DNA of 64,000 nt from an uncultured Acidobacteriota bacterium (GTDB lineage Bacteria > Acidobacteriota > Terriglobia > Bryobacterales > Bryobacteraceae): contig CADEFT010000034.1 in the NCBI GenBank assembly GCA_902826685.1, forward strand, positions 1 through 64,000, given 5' to 3'. The position numbers were made by a program, and so were the translations under genes. Of the stretch, positions 51,198 through 59,706 are shown one piece after another; the first letter of the stretch is position 1; the number at the start of each line of letters is the position of its first letter. A model generated the notes under the pieces. The model was not told the DNA's origin and searched no databases. It saw only the letters and a program-made list of their open reading frames with translations.

Positions 51198-54100
51198 TCA
51201 CGCCGAACGCCGCCGAGTTCACCGTGGTGTTCGGAGTTCCAAACTGCACCTGGTTCAGCGCATTGAAGAATTCCGCCCGGAACTGCAGCCGCATACGCTC
51301 CTGAATCGAAAACTGCTTGAACAGGGAAACGTCCCAGTTGCGCGTCCTGTCGGTCCGTACGTCGGGCAGGAAGCGCGACAGGTTGCCGAAAGTGAACGCC
51401 GCCGGCTGGCTGTAAGGACTCGCCAGAAGGTAACTATCGATCCGGTCCTGCACGCGGCCCGTCTTGAGGCCGCTCTGTCCGTTGTTGTTCGGCTGCGTGC
51501 GGGCGCCGAACAGTCCGGCAGTGTTGCTGGCCGAAAGCGCCAGCGGCACGCCCGAGGCATAGGTCACGATGCCGTTGACCTGCCAGCCGCCGAGCAGCAG
51601 CCTTGAGACCGGCGATGTTCCCGTGTTCAAGGCGCGTCCCGGACCGATGGGCAGGTCCACCACCACGCTCGCCACGAACCGGTGCGCGATGTCCTGAGCC
51701 GACAAGGCGCGGCTGGCGGCCACGTCGTACGTGTTCTGGTGGCTGTCTCCGGAATCGATCATCTTCGACCACGTGTAGTTGCCTTCAAACAGGAACCCGT
51801 GCGAGAAGCGCCGCCGGAATGTGCTCTGCCAGGCGTGGTAGATCGAGTTCGCTCCCGCATCGTAGAGCGGTTGGACGTCGGTGAATTGCGGGTAGGGGCG
51901 CAGCAACTGACCGCGAGCAATCCGCGGCGCCAGGTGCACTCCGTTGTTGACGACGCCGAAGAACGGATTATCCACCTGCTGGTTCAGAGCCGATCCCAGC
52001 GCCAGATGCTTCGGGTCCAGTTGGTTCAGCTCCATGCCACCCTCGCCGCTCCGGCTCAGATACAACCCGCGGTTGCCTACATACGCGGACTCAAGCAGCA
52101 CCTCGCCGGGCAGTTCCCGCTGGATCGTGAAATTCCACATCATGTTCCAGGGCGAGGGCGAATCCTGAAGGAACGCCTGAAGGTTCGCGCCCGCCTGGGT
52201 GAGCAGTCCGTCGCTCGCCCCCGGCACACCGCGGAAGCCCTCCGGGTAAGGATTACTCAGCCGGTTGAACGGCGTGATGCCATCCACCGTCGTCACCCAG
52301 GGATATTCCACGCGGAAACCGAACGGCCCCACCGTACCTTGCGCCGCCTGCCTCGACGGTCCAAAGAAGTGGCCATAGGCGGCCCGGATCACCGTCTTGC
52401 GGTTGGCCTGGTAGGCGAAGCCGGCGCGCGGCGCCAGGTTGTTCAGGTCCTTGTGAAACTGCGTCCGCGGATTGCCGTCCACACCGACGAACCGCACGCC
52501 GCCGCGGATTTCGCCGAATCCCGGTACTCTGCCGGAAAGCGGCGAGACGGCATTCGGTTCAAACCAGTTGAAGCGGTTGTAGCGCTCCGTTCGCGGCAGG
52601 TCCATGTCGTAGCGCAGCCCGATGTTCAGCGTCAGCTTGGAAGTGACCCGGAAGTCGTCCTGTGCGTAGAAACCGTGATAGAAGCTCTGCGCCGCGACGT
52701 TCTTCCAGTTGCGGATAAGAACATTTCCGGTCGTTCCCGTTCCGAGCAGCATCGACGCGACGCTGTGTCCGGCGGTCGCGCTGGCCGTGTTTGGATTCGG
52801 CCCCTGCGTGAATCCCGCCGCGAAGTTGAACGTGCCAGCCGACCGGGCTTCCCAAACGTTCACCCGGATCATCCGCCCCTCCCACCCGAACTTCAGCGTG
52901 TGGTTGCCGTGAATCTTCGAAAAGCTCGACGACAAAGTGTACGTGTTGAACGTGCTGAAGCGATGATCGTTGCCGCCCAGGTTGACGAATCCGCTGGCGC
53001 CGAAACGCGGAAACATCTGCCGGTCCACGACGCTGTCGATCGCCGCTGGCAGCCCCAGGGCTGAAGGTTTGAACCCGAGTCCCTGGTTATCGTAGTCGAA
53101 CAGCGACCGCGACAGGCCGAACCGCACGTTCAATACCGACGTTGGCGTGACTGTGTTGGTGTAGTCGATGGAGCCCGATGGCTGCCTCACGCCCTGCTCC
53201 ACACGGCCCTCGGCCACCGTCAGGTCTTCGGGAAAGTAGACGGGCGGGGAATCCAGGTTCTCCCGCCAGGAGACGCGCGCGAAGATGCGCTGGTTGTCGG
53301 TCAGGTTATGATCGACGCGCCCATCGATCTGGTTCTGATCGAAGGACCGCGCCCCGACGTTGAAAAAGTTGTTGAGGTTGGTGACCGCGTTGGTGACCGT
53401 ATTCGGCTGCGGATAATACTTCATGGCGTTACGCGCCACCGGATCCATTCGCGACAGGGGAATCGCGTTGTTTGGAAACGCCGTGCGCACGAAGCCGGTA
53501 CCCTGCGCCTGGGTCGTGAACGGATCGAAGATGGTGATGAGGTTCCCGTTGCTGGCCCTCGTCTGGCTGAAGTCGCCTTCCCGTTGCGGCGCCGCCGGCA
53601 CCGAGGTCAAGGTGTTCGATGAAGCGCGTTCGCGCAAGCCTTCATAACTGCCAAGGAAGAACGTCTTGTTCTTCTTGATGGGGCCGTTCACCATCGCTCC
53701 GAACTGGTTTCGCTTGAAACTGCCGAGCGCCCGGCCCTGGCGGTTGTTGAAAAAATCGTTAGCGTCCAGCTTCGAGTTCCGCAGGAACTCGAACAGGCTG
53801 CCGTGCAGGCCGTTGGTCCCCGATTTGTAGACCACGTTCACCACGCCGCCGTTGCTGCGCCCAAACTCGGCCGAGTAGTTCGAGCCCAGCACCTTGAACT
53901 CGGCGATCGCCTCCACTGGTGGAAACGTCGAGTTGCCCGAAAATCCGTTCACCGTCGGATGCGCCGTGCTCACGCCATCCACCAGAATGTCCAGCATCGA
54001 ATTGCGAGCCCCGTTGATCGCGTAGCCTGTGCCGTAGGTGGTGCTCACCGACCCCGTCACGCCCGGCGTCAGATACAGCAGCGAAAACACGTTCCGCGTG

Positions 54101-54540
54101 TTCAACGGCAGCTCCGTGATGCGCTTGTTGTCCACAACCTTGCCAAGCACGGAGTCGACGGTTTCGAGCAGCCCCACGTCCGCCGTCACCTCCACCGATT
54201 CCGAGACCGCGCCGACTTCCAGCACCACATCCACGCGCGCCTGTTGGCCGATGGAAAGTTGAATGCCGTTGCGGAGAAATTGTTTAAATCCCGCCGCCGT
54301 CACTTCGATCCGGTATTCGCTGCGCGGCAACTCGTTCAGCCCGTAGTTGCCCGTCTCATTGGTGGTCGTCAGTTGTGTGCGGTTGGTCGAGACGTCCGTC
54401 GCCCGGACCTGCGCGCCGGCGACGACGCTGCCGCTGCTGTCGGTCACCGTGCCGACGATTCTGCCGGTGAACGATTGCGCATCGAGAACCCTAGCGAGGA
54501 AGAGGCTTAGCGCCAATATCCGGAGTCGCGAAGTCAACAT
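51139..54540 (-). CDS. TonB-dependent-receptor-like outer membrane protein
   Basis: About 1133 residues. Signal peptide (ALSLFLARVLDAQ), CarboxypepD_reg domain ~25-105 ('VTDSSGSVVAGAQVRATDVS'), plug ~115-240 ('KRITELPLNTRNVFSLLYLTPG', 'INGARNSMLDILVDG') and a barrel ending 'RQIQFGLKLLF'. I chose the ATG at 54540 because AGGGGG sits just upstream; a TTG lies five codons earlier. Its 3' end overlaps the thioesterase gene on the other strand by 59 bases. It diverges from the PadR gene. The substrate is unknown; recapture of the neighbouring cluster's product is possible but unsupported. Confidence 0.93.
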   Translation of the reverse strand: MLTSRLRILALSLFLARVLDAQSFTGRIVGTVTDSSGSVVAGAQVRATDVSTNRTQLTTTNETGNYGLNELPRSEYRIEVTAAGFKQFLRNGIQLSIGQQARVDVVLEVGAVSESVEVTADVGLLETVDSVLGKVVDNKRITELPLNTRNVFSLLYLTPGVTGSVSTTYGTGYAINGARNSMLDILVDGVSTAHPTVNGFSGNSTFPPVEAIAEFKVLGSNYSAEFGRSNGGVVNVVYKSGTNGLHGSLFEFLRNSKLDANDFFNNRQGRALGSFKRNQFGAMVNGPIKKNKTFFLGSYEGLRERASSNTLTSVPAAPQREGDFSQTRASNGNLITIFDPFTTQAQGTGFVRTAFPNNAIPLSRMDPVARNAMKYYPQPNTVTNAVTNLNNFFNVGARSFDQNQIDGRVDHNLTDNQRIFARVSWRENLDSPPVYFPEDLTVAEGRVEQGVRQPSGSIDYTNTVTPTSVLNVRFGLSRSLFDYDNQGLGFKPSALGLPAAIDSVVDRQMFPRFGASGFVNLGGNDHRFSTFNTYTLSSSFSKIHGNHTLKFGWEGRMIRVNVWEARSAGTFNFAAGFTQGPNPNTASATAGHSVASMLLGTGTTGNVLIRNWKNVAAQSFYHGFYAQDDFRVTSKLTLNIGLRYDMDLPRTERYNRFNWFEPNAVSPLSGRVPGFGEIRGGVRFVGVDGNPRTQFHKDLNNLAPRAGFAYQANRKTVIRAAYGHFFGPSRQAAQGTVGPFGFRVEYPWVTTVDGITPFNRLSNPYPEGFRGVPGASDGLLTQAGANLQAFLQDSPSPWNMMWNFTIQRELPGEVLLESAYVGNRGLYLSRSGEGGMELNQLDPKHLALGSALNQQVDNPFFGVVNNGVHLAPRIARGQLLRPYPQFTDVQPLYDAGANSIYHAWQSTFRRRFSHGFLFEGNYTWSKMIDSGDSHQNTYDVAASRALSAQDIAHRFVASVVVDLPIGPGRALNTGTSPVSRLLLGGWQVNGIVTYASGVPLALSASNTAGLFGARTQPNNNGQSGLKTGRVQDRIDSYLLASPYSQPAAFTFGNLSRFLPDVRTDRTRNWDVSLFKQFSIQERMRLQFRAEFFNALNQVQFGTPNTTVNSAAFGVITGQANAPRQIQFGLKLLF

Positions 54541-54701
54541 GGAATCCCCCTTCAACCTACGTGGATCTTTCCGCTTGGATTGAGGTTAGAGTACCTCCAT
54601 AAATGTTTTGTGACAATCCGGTGGCGAGTTGGGCGCCCGATTATTATCGAAGTTTAATGAGCCGTCCGTCTTCGCGTGCTGTTAAGCTAAGAATTCTTGG
54701 T
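54541..54701. promoter_or_regulatory. Divergent promoter region with 16-nt element upstream of padR
   Basis: The gap between the receptor and the PadR gene holds TTAAGCTAAGAATTCT at 54682-54697, only four bases before the padR ATG. It contains the palindrome AAGAATTCTT when extended to 54699. The same 16 bases occur upstream of the ADOP gene at 59026. The position, with no room for a ribosome binding site, suggests a PadR operator and/or a leaderless promoter. Confidence 0.5.
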
Positions 54702-55040
54702 ATGGGACGCAAGCCACAAAAGAACGACTCACTGCCCGGTTCACTCGACATGCTGATCCTGCGAACGCTGTCGAGGCGGGATCTTCACGGATACGGCATC
54801 GTCCAGTTCATCCAGCAATCATCGGACGACGAACTGCTGGTGGAGGAAGGCTCGCTGTACCCGGCTCTTCAGCGTCTTGAGCTGAACGGCTGGATCGAAG
54901 GGGAGTGGGGGCTGACGCCGAACAAGCGCAAGGCGAGGATTTACAGGATCACGGCGGCGGGCCGCAAACAACTCGGTCTCGAGACGCGCAAATACGCCAA
55001 GCTCACCCTGGCGATCGCGCGGGTGATGGGAGCGGAGTAG
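54702..55040 (+). CDS. PadR-family transcriptional regulator
   Basis: A 112-residue regulator with the PadR winged helix: 'GSLDMLILRTLSRRDLHGYGI', 'EEGSLYPALQRLELNGWIEGEW' and 'RKARIYRITAAGRKQL' (~10-95). PadR proteins usually repress nearby transporter genes in response to small molecules. It is followed five bases later by an ADOP-type permease, the standard acidobacterial arrangement. I start at the ATG at 54702, where the family sequence begins; upstream codons in the same frame have no features. The 16-nt element directly before it suggests autoregulation. Confidence 0.94.
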   Translation: MGRKPQKNDSLPGSLDMLILRTLSRRDLHGYGIVQFIQQSSDDELLVEEGSLYPALQRLELNGWIEGEWGLTPNKRKARIYRITAAGRKQLGLETRKYAKLTLAIARVMGAE

Positions 55041-55045
55041 CCGAT

Positions 55046-55930
55046 ATGTTCTGGCGGCGTCTGAAGTATTGGAAGGTTCGTGCCCAGCGCGAGGAGTCGC
55101 TTCGGGAAGAGATGGAACTTCACATCGGCGAAAGAGCCGCTCAACTGCGGGACGGCGGCATGACACCGGATCGCGCACTGGCCGAAGCGCGGCGGCAATT
55201 TGGAAATATGGGCCTCAAGCAGGAAGAGTCGCGGGAAATCTGGATGACGCGGCTTGGCTCGGAACTGGTTCAGGACATCCGCTACGGTTTGCGCGCGATG
55301 GCCGCCAACAAGGTCTTCAGCGCGATGGCGATCCTGTCGCTTGCCCTGGGAATCGGGGCCAACACCGCGATTTTCAGCTTCATGGATTCGCTGCTGCTGC
55401 GGTCGCTGCCGGTCTCGAATCCCGAAACCTTGGCCGTGCTGAACTGGCGCGCGCCATCGGGCAACGGACGCGATAGCGTCGTTCATGGTGGGAGCGGCAG
55501 TATCTGGGCGGCTCAGATCGACCGGACGATGAACCAGGAGATCATCCTCGCCAGACTCTGCACCGCCTTCGCGATGGTGGCGTTGCTCATCGCCTGCGTC
55601 GGCCTATACGGCACGATGGCCTACACGGTGGCGCGGCGCACCGTCGAGATTGGGATTCGCATGGCGCTTGGCGCACCGCGCGGCGCGGTCGTCTGGATGG
55701 TGTTGCGGGAGGTGTTCGCGCTGGCGGCCGCCGGACTCGCGATCGGTGTGCCGGTGGCCCTTGGCGCATCGAGATTCATCGAGTCTTTTCTTTTCGGAGT
55801 CAAGCCGAATAGCCCCATCGAAGTCGTGTTGGCCATGGCCATACTGCTGAGCGCCGCGCTTCTGGCTGGCTACGCGCCCGCGAGGAAAGCTTCCCGCATC
55901 GACCCGATGATCGCCGTGCGGCATGAGTGA
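55046..55930 (+). CDS. Internally deleted ADOP (MacB/FtsX-like) permease
   Basis: Only 294 residues, compared with ~908 in its intact neighbour on the minus strand. Residues 1-~150 match the ADOP N-terminus ('RRLKYWK', 'LREEMELHIGE', 'EARRQFGN', 'ILSLALGIGANTAIF'). From ~155 the sequence continues as the last 140 residues of the family ('QIDRTMNQEI', 'GLYGTMAYTVARR', 'RMALGAPRGAVVWMVLREV', 'GYAPARKASRIDP'). The frame is kept across the join near 'VVHGGSGSIW'. About 613 residues are missing: the periplasmic domains and most of both FtsX halves. It is unlikely to work as a normal permease. ADOP proteins are thought to be orphan MacB-like permeases of unknown substrate. Confidence 0.8.
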   Translation: MFWRRLKYWKVRAQREESLREEMELHIGERAAQLRDGGMTPDRALAEARRQFGNMGLKQEESREIWMTRLGSELVQDIRYGLRAMAANKVFSAMAILSLALGIGANTAIFSFMDSLLLRSLPVSNPETLAVLNWRAPSGNGRDSVVHGGSGSIWAAQIDRTMNQEIILARLCTAFAMVALLIACVGLYGTMAYTVARRTVEIGIRMALGAPRGAVVWMVLREVFALAAAGLAIGVPVALGASRFIESFLFGVKPNSPIEVVLAMAILLSAALLAGYAPARKASRIDPMIAVRHE

Positions 55931-55944
55931 CAAGGAGGGCTCGG

Positions 55945-56290
55945 ATGACCCAACCCGAACCGGGTCGCGCATGCACGCCGTTTGAAGGACACTCGCTTCC
56001 CGGGCGCTGGGCCGGAGGTGTCTCGATGGTCGTAGCGCCGGTTCTCCTCCTCGCCGGAGTGGCGGGGAACATCGCCTTTGGCCGGGGATCGCTCTGCTCG
56101 CCGCCATGATCGGCGTTAAGCGCCCCGGCTGGGCTTTGTGGGGCGGAACCTTTCACGCGGGTACCGATTCTCTTGCCTTTCAAAGGATGCGCGCCATCGC
56201 GCTTGGTCTCACGTCCATGCTCATGATCGGCGTGCTCAAGGGCAGCTCCAGCGCCTCCGTGGTTGCCGTAACCGGACTTTGCGTTGCGCT
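55945..56290 (+). pseudogene. Remnant of a membrane-protein gene
   Basis: Begins with a plausible start (MTQPEPGRACTPFEGHSLPG, then the hydrophobic 'VVAPVLLLAGVAGNIAF') and continues in another frame from about 56106 as 'MIGVKRPGWALWGGTFHAGTDSLAFQ' and 'MLMIGVLKGSSSASVVAVTGLCVALVP'. Together these read as one multi-span membrane protein that has lost its frame and probably inner segments. I know no function. It lies between a deleted ADOP gene and the end of the intact ADOP gene, converging with the latter. Confidence 0.45.
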
Positions 56291-56299
56291 TGTACCGCC

Positions 56300-59026
56300 T
56301 TACTCCAGCCGCAGCGCCGCCAGCGGATCGATTCGAGCCGCCCGCCGTGCCGGCAGATATCCCGCCAGGATCGCCGCGGTCAGAAGGACGATGGCGGCGA
56401 TGGCCAGCGTTCCCGGATCGTTGGGCTCGGTGCCGAACAGAAACGACCGGACAAGCCGGGACCCGGTCAACGCGGCGGGCACGCTGATCGCGAGTCCCAC
56501 CCCCGCCAGCACCAAAACGCGGCGCAGAACCATCCACACGACAGCGCCTCGCGGCGCCCCCAAAGCCATACGGATTCCAATCTCGCCGGACTGCCGCTCG
56601 ACGGTGTAGGACATGGTTCCGTAAAGCCCCACGCATGCGATCAGCAGGGCCAGCGCGGCGAATCCCGTACAAAGTTTCGCGAACGTGATTTCCCGGCTGA
56701 TCGTTCGGTCGATTTCCGCCGCCTGTGTGATCACGTTGGTGACGGGAATGGAGGAATCCGCCTCACGCACGATCTCATGCACGTTTCTGACATGCCGGAG
56801 CGGACCGCCGGCGGTGCGAAGCGCGTAGGTGACGCCGTCGGGAGCAGCCTGGCTGACCGGAACGAACACGGTCATCGGATTGTCTTCCTTCAGCGTGCCG
56901 TGGCGCAGGTTCGCCGACACGCCCACGATTTCGAAATCGCGCTTCACGTTCACGAAGGTGATGCGCCGGCCCAGTGGATTCTCTTTTGCGAAGTAGGTTC
57001 GCGCCAGCCGTTCGCTGATGACAGCAACCGGCGTCGAGCCCGGCTGGTCGCGGTCGTCGATTTCCCGTCCGGCCAGAATCGGAATCTGCATTGTGGTGAG
57101 AAATCGCGATCCGGCGACCAGAACGCGTGCACCCTCGATGGAAACGGCGCCAAGCTTCATGGCCCCGCCGATCGTCCCGCGGGCACGGCCGGAGTTGACG
57201 ATGGAAGAGTGTGAAAGCGAAGCGCCGCTCACTCCTGGGATGGCTTCGAAACGCTTGCGCAGGTCCCCGTAAAAAGTGGCGATCTCCGGGTCGCGGTGGC
57301 CGGCCTGTCGCGCATTCAACGAAAACAGAAGGACGTTCTCACGGGCGTAGCCCAGTTGGATCGAATGCAGTTTGTCGAGTGTGCGGACAAACAACCCGGC
57401 GGCGACCAGGATGAGAAAGGACATCGCGATCTGGGCGGCCACCAGAACATGCTGCGCGCGGCGGCGAGGTCCGCCCATTCGGCCATTCTTCAGCGCGGGC
57501 ATCACGTCGGGACGGGTGGATTGAATCGCGGGAGCGATCCCGAATAGCAGACCGCAAAGCACCGAGAGCGCCGCCGTCACGCCTAGAACGCTCCAGTTCA
57601 ATTCCGCGTGCAGCGTAAAGTTCTCCTGCCCGTTGGAGAACAGAATGGTCAGCGTTCGCACGCCCCAAATCGCGAATAGAATTCCGAACGCTCCGCCCAG
57701 CGACCCGAGCATCACGCTCTCTGTAAGCAACTGCCGCACGATGCGGAATCGTCCCGCTCCCAGGCTGAGCCGCACGGCCATTTCGCGGCGCCGGGCGGCG
57801 GCCCTGGCCAATAGCAGATTGGCGATGTTGGCGCACGTGATGGCGAGGATCAAACCCACCATCGCCAGCAGCACGTACAGAGGCTTGGAATACTCGCGGC
57901 GCAAGCTCCCGAGTCCGGCGGCGCCGGGATTCAGAGTCAGCGCGGGCAGTTTGGCGCGCTCCCCGGCGGTCTTCGCCGTGGTGGCAACCCATCGATGGAA
58001 CCGCGGAGCCATCAGCGCCTGTGCCTGGGCCATGCTGACTCCGGGACGCAGACGGCCCATCATTTCGATCCAGTAGAAATTTTCGTCGCTGAACGTGCGA
58101 GCCGCCCCCGCGCCGTCGACCAGCACACTCGCCTGCAGTGGAAGGTAAAGGTCCGGCGCCGCGGCCGGGTCGACTCCGAAGAATTCCGGCGGCGCAACCC
58201 CGATCACCGTGAAGGGAACGTTGTCGACGAGGATCGGCTGCCCGATCGCACCCGGCGGTCCGCCAAAGCGGCTTTGGCTGGCGGCGAAACTGATCACTGC
58301 CACCGGCGCCGCGCCTCGACGGTCGTCCGCCGGTTCGATCAGCCGTCCCGCGGCCGGCGAAACGGCCAGACCGCTGAAATACTCGCCGGTGACGTACTCC
58401 GTTCTGGCGCTTGTGGCCTGCCCGCGAACGGCCAGGGTGCGGTTGTGGGCGTTGAAGTATCCGAAGACCGTGGAAAAGACAGCGTTCTCTTCGCGAAGCG
58501 TCTCAAACGCGCGGTAGGGAAACATGCCGGTCACCAGAGAGCCCTTGTCGCCGGGCCAAAGAACGCCTTGTACTCCGTGCACGACGTGAACCCATTCCTT
58601 GTTGGCGTTCTGGGGCGGCTGGCTATGCCAGTTGAAGACCACCAGCGATTCGGGATCGCCCACCGGCAGCGAGCGCAACAGAATCGACTCCATCAGGCTG
58701 TAGATCGCCGTATTGGCCCCGATGCCGAGCGCCAGCGAGAGGATGGCAAGGGCGCTGAAAGCTTTGTTGCCGGCCAAGGTGCGAAAGCCATAGCGAATAT
58801 CCTGGCCAAGCTCCGGCAGAAAACGTGTCATCCAAATCTCCCGCGATTGTTCGTGCATGCGCCCCACGTTGCCGAATTGCCGGCGCGCTTCCGCCCGGGC
58901 GTTTTCCGCTGTCTGGCCGCCGGCTTCGAGTTCCGCGGCTTTCTCCGCCAGGTGGAGTTCCATTTCCTCGCGCAGCGCTTGGCCGCGCCCGGCGCGATCC
59001 CGCCAATACTTGAGCCTACGCAGCAT
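56300..59026 (-). CDS. ADOP-family (MacB/FtsX-like) ABC permease, full length
   Basis: 908 residues, a normal-length acidobacterial duplicated orphan permease. N-terminal cytoplasmic ADOP region (~1-80: 'LREEMELHLAEKA', 'EARRQFGN', 'SREIWMTRFLPELGQDIRYG'), the first membrane helix and MacB-type periplasmic domain (~80-380), the first FtsX bundle (~390-520, 'ITCANIANLLLARAAARRREMAVRLSLGAGR'), a second periplasmic domain, and the second FtsX bundle (~785-900, 'GEIGIRMALGAPRGAVVWMVL'). I start at the ATG at 59026, which follows GGAGTGG; another in-frame ATG lies at 59047. No padR gene precedes it, only what looks like its scar. Substrate unknown. Confidence 0.93.
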   Translation of the reverse strand: MLRRLKYWRDRAGRGQALREEMELHLAEKAAELEAGGQTAENARAEARRQFGNVGRMHEQSREIWMTRFLPELGQDIRYGFRTLAGNKAFSALAILSLALGIGANTAIYSLMESILLRSLPVGDPESLVVFNWHSQPPQNANKEWVHVVHGVQGVLWPGDKGSLVTGMFPYRAFETLREENAVFSTVFGYFNAHNRTLAVRGQATSARTEYVTGEYFSGLAVSPAAGRLIEPADDRRGAAPVAVISFAASQSRFGGPPGAIGQPILVDNVPFTVIGVAPPEFFGVDPAAAPDLYLPLQASVLVDGAGAARTFSDENFYWIEMMGRLRPGVSMAQAQALMAPRFHRWVATTAKTAGERAKLPALTLNPGAAGLGSLRREYSKPLYVLLAMVGLILAITCANIANLLLARAAARRREMAVRLSLGAGRFRIVRQLLTESVMLGSLGGAFGILFAIWGVRTLTILFSNGQENFTLHAELNWSVLGVTAALSVLCGLLFGIAPAIQSTRPDVMPALKNGRMGGPRRRAQHVLVAAQIAMSFLILVAAGLFVRTLDKLHSIQLGYARENVLLFSLNARQAGHRDPEIATFYGDLRKRFEAIPGVSGASLSHSSIVNSGRARGTIGGAMKLGAVSIEGARVLVAGSRFLTTMQIPILAGREIDDRDQPGSTPVAVISERLARTYFAKENPLGRRITFVNVKRDFEIVGVSANLRHGTLKEDNPMTVFVPVSQAAPDGVTYALRTAGGPLRHVRNVHEIVREADSSIPVTNVITQAAEIDRTISREITFAKLCTGFAALALLIACVGLYGTMSYTVERQSGEIGIRMALGAPRGAVVWMVLRRVLVLAGVGLAISVPAALTGSRLVRSFLFGTEPNDPGTLAIAAIVLLTAAILAGYLPARRAARIDPLAALRLE

Positions 59027-59067
59027 GCTCGCCACTCCGCGTCTCATGCATAGAATTCTTAGCTTAA
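59027..59067 (-). promoter_or_regulatory. padR-type promoter element fused to ADOP start (deletion scar)
   Basis: Read on the minus strand: TTAAGCTAAGAATTCT (59067-59052), four bases, then ATGAGACGC, directly followed by GGAGTGGCGAGC and the ADOP ATG. At the other locus the same 16-mer is followed by four bases and ATGGGACGC (padR start), and the padR 3' end reads GCGGAGTAGCCGAT before ATG of its ADOP. The match at both sides suggests that a padR coding region has been deleted here. Confidence 0.5.
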
Positions 59068-59129
59068 GAGGAGAAGATCGCGCGAGTCAAGTTCCGCACG
59101 GATTCCACTGAAACCAGCGCATCCCGAGC

Positions 59130-59480
59130 CTAGATGACGCCACTCGACGCTACGTAGTTGGGCTGAAGGACAACGAACCGCCAGCCCCGCCGATCCTCTC
59201 GCGCCCGAGCCTCGTGTGTTGTCCGCCGCCGAACGATGGCCGATGGTGAGGGAGAGAAGTGTTCGGCAAAGCGGCGGTTGAAGTTCACCGTCTTAGCGCC
59301 TCCGCGGATGTCACGGCGGTCGAAGTCGAGGCCTTCGAGAATCCGGATTCCCATCGTCCACTGCCGCCAGCCCCGCGGATTTCCGGCGAGAGATGGAAGT
59401 TCCGTAGATCGATCTCGTATTCCCGTCTTAGTAATTCTCAGATTCTGCAGGGTGCGCACATACAGCCCGGCTCCACACAA
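59130..59480 (-). pseudogene. Degraded fragment of another ADOP/MacB-like permease
   Basis: A minus-strand frame with short pieces of MacB periplasmic-domain sequence: 'CGAGLYVRTLQNLRI' (compare 'AAGLFVRTLDKLHSI' in the intact ADOP) and 'LDFDRRDIRGGAKTVNFNRRFAEHFSP' (the 'GREIDDRD...V.S.RLARTYF' region). The pieces are closer together than in an intact gene and the rest is missing. It is a decayed remnant, upstream of the intact ADOP gene on the same strand. The next ~225 bases to 59706 hold nothing I recognise. Confidence 0.5.
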
Positions 59481-59706
59481 GCCGGACGGCTCGCCGCAAC
59501 GCCGCCGGTCATAGGATCGCTAAGAGGACGTGCAAGCCTGTAACCTTGTGGCCGGCCAGTGGCCCATGAGCGGCTATGGACCGATAGGATGCGCGGGATA
59601 AGAAGAGGCGGCCGACGCTGATCAAGCTCCTAACGGAATCAACAGTTTACTGTAATGGCTCCCCTTGATGGATGCGTTTCGAACTGTTCCGTTGCAAATG
59701 CAGGGG

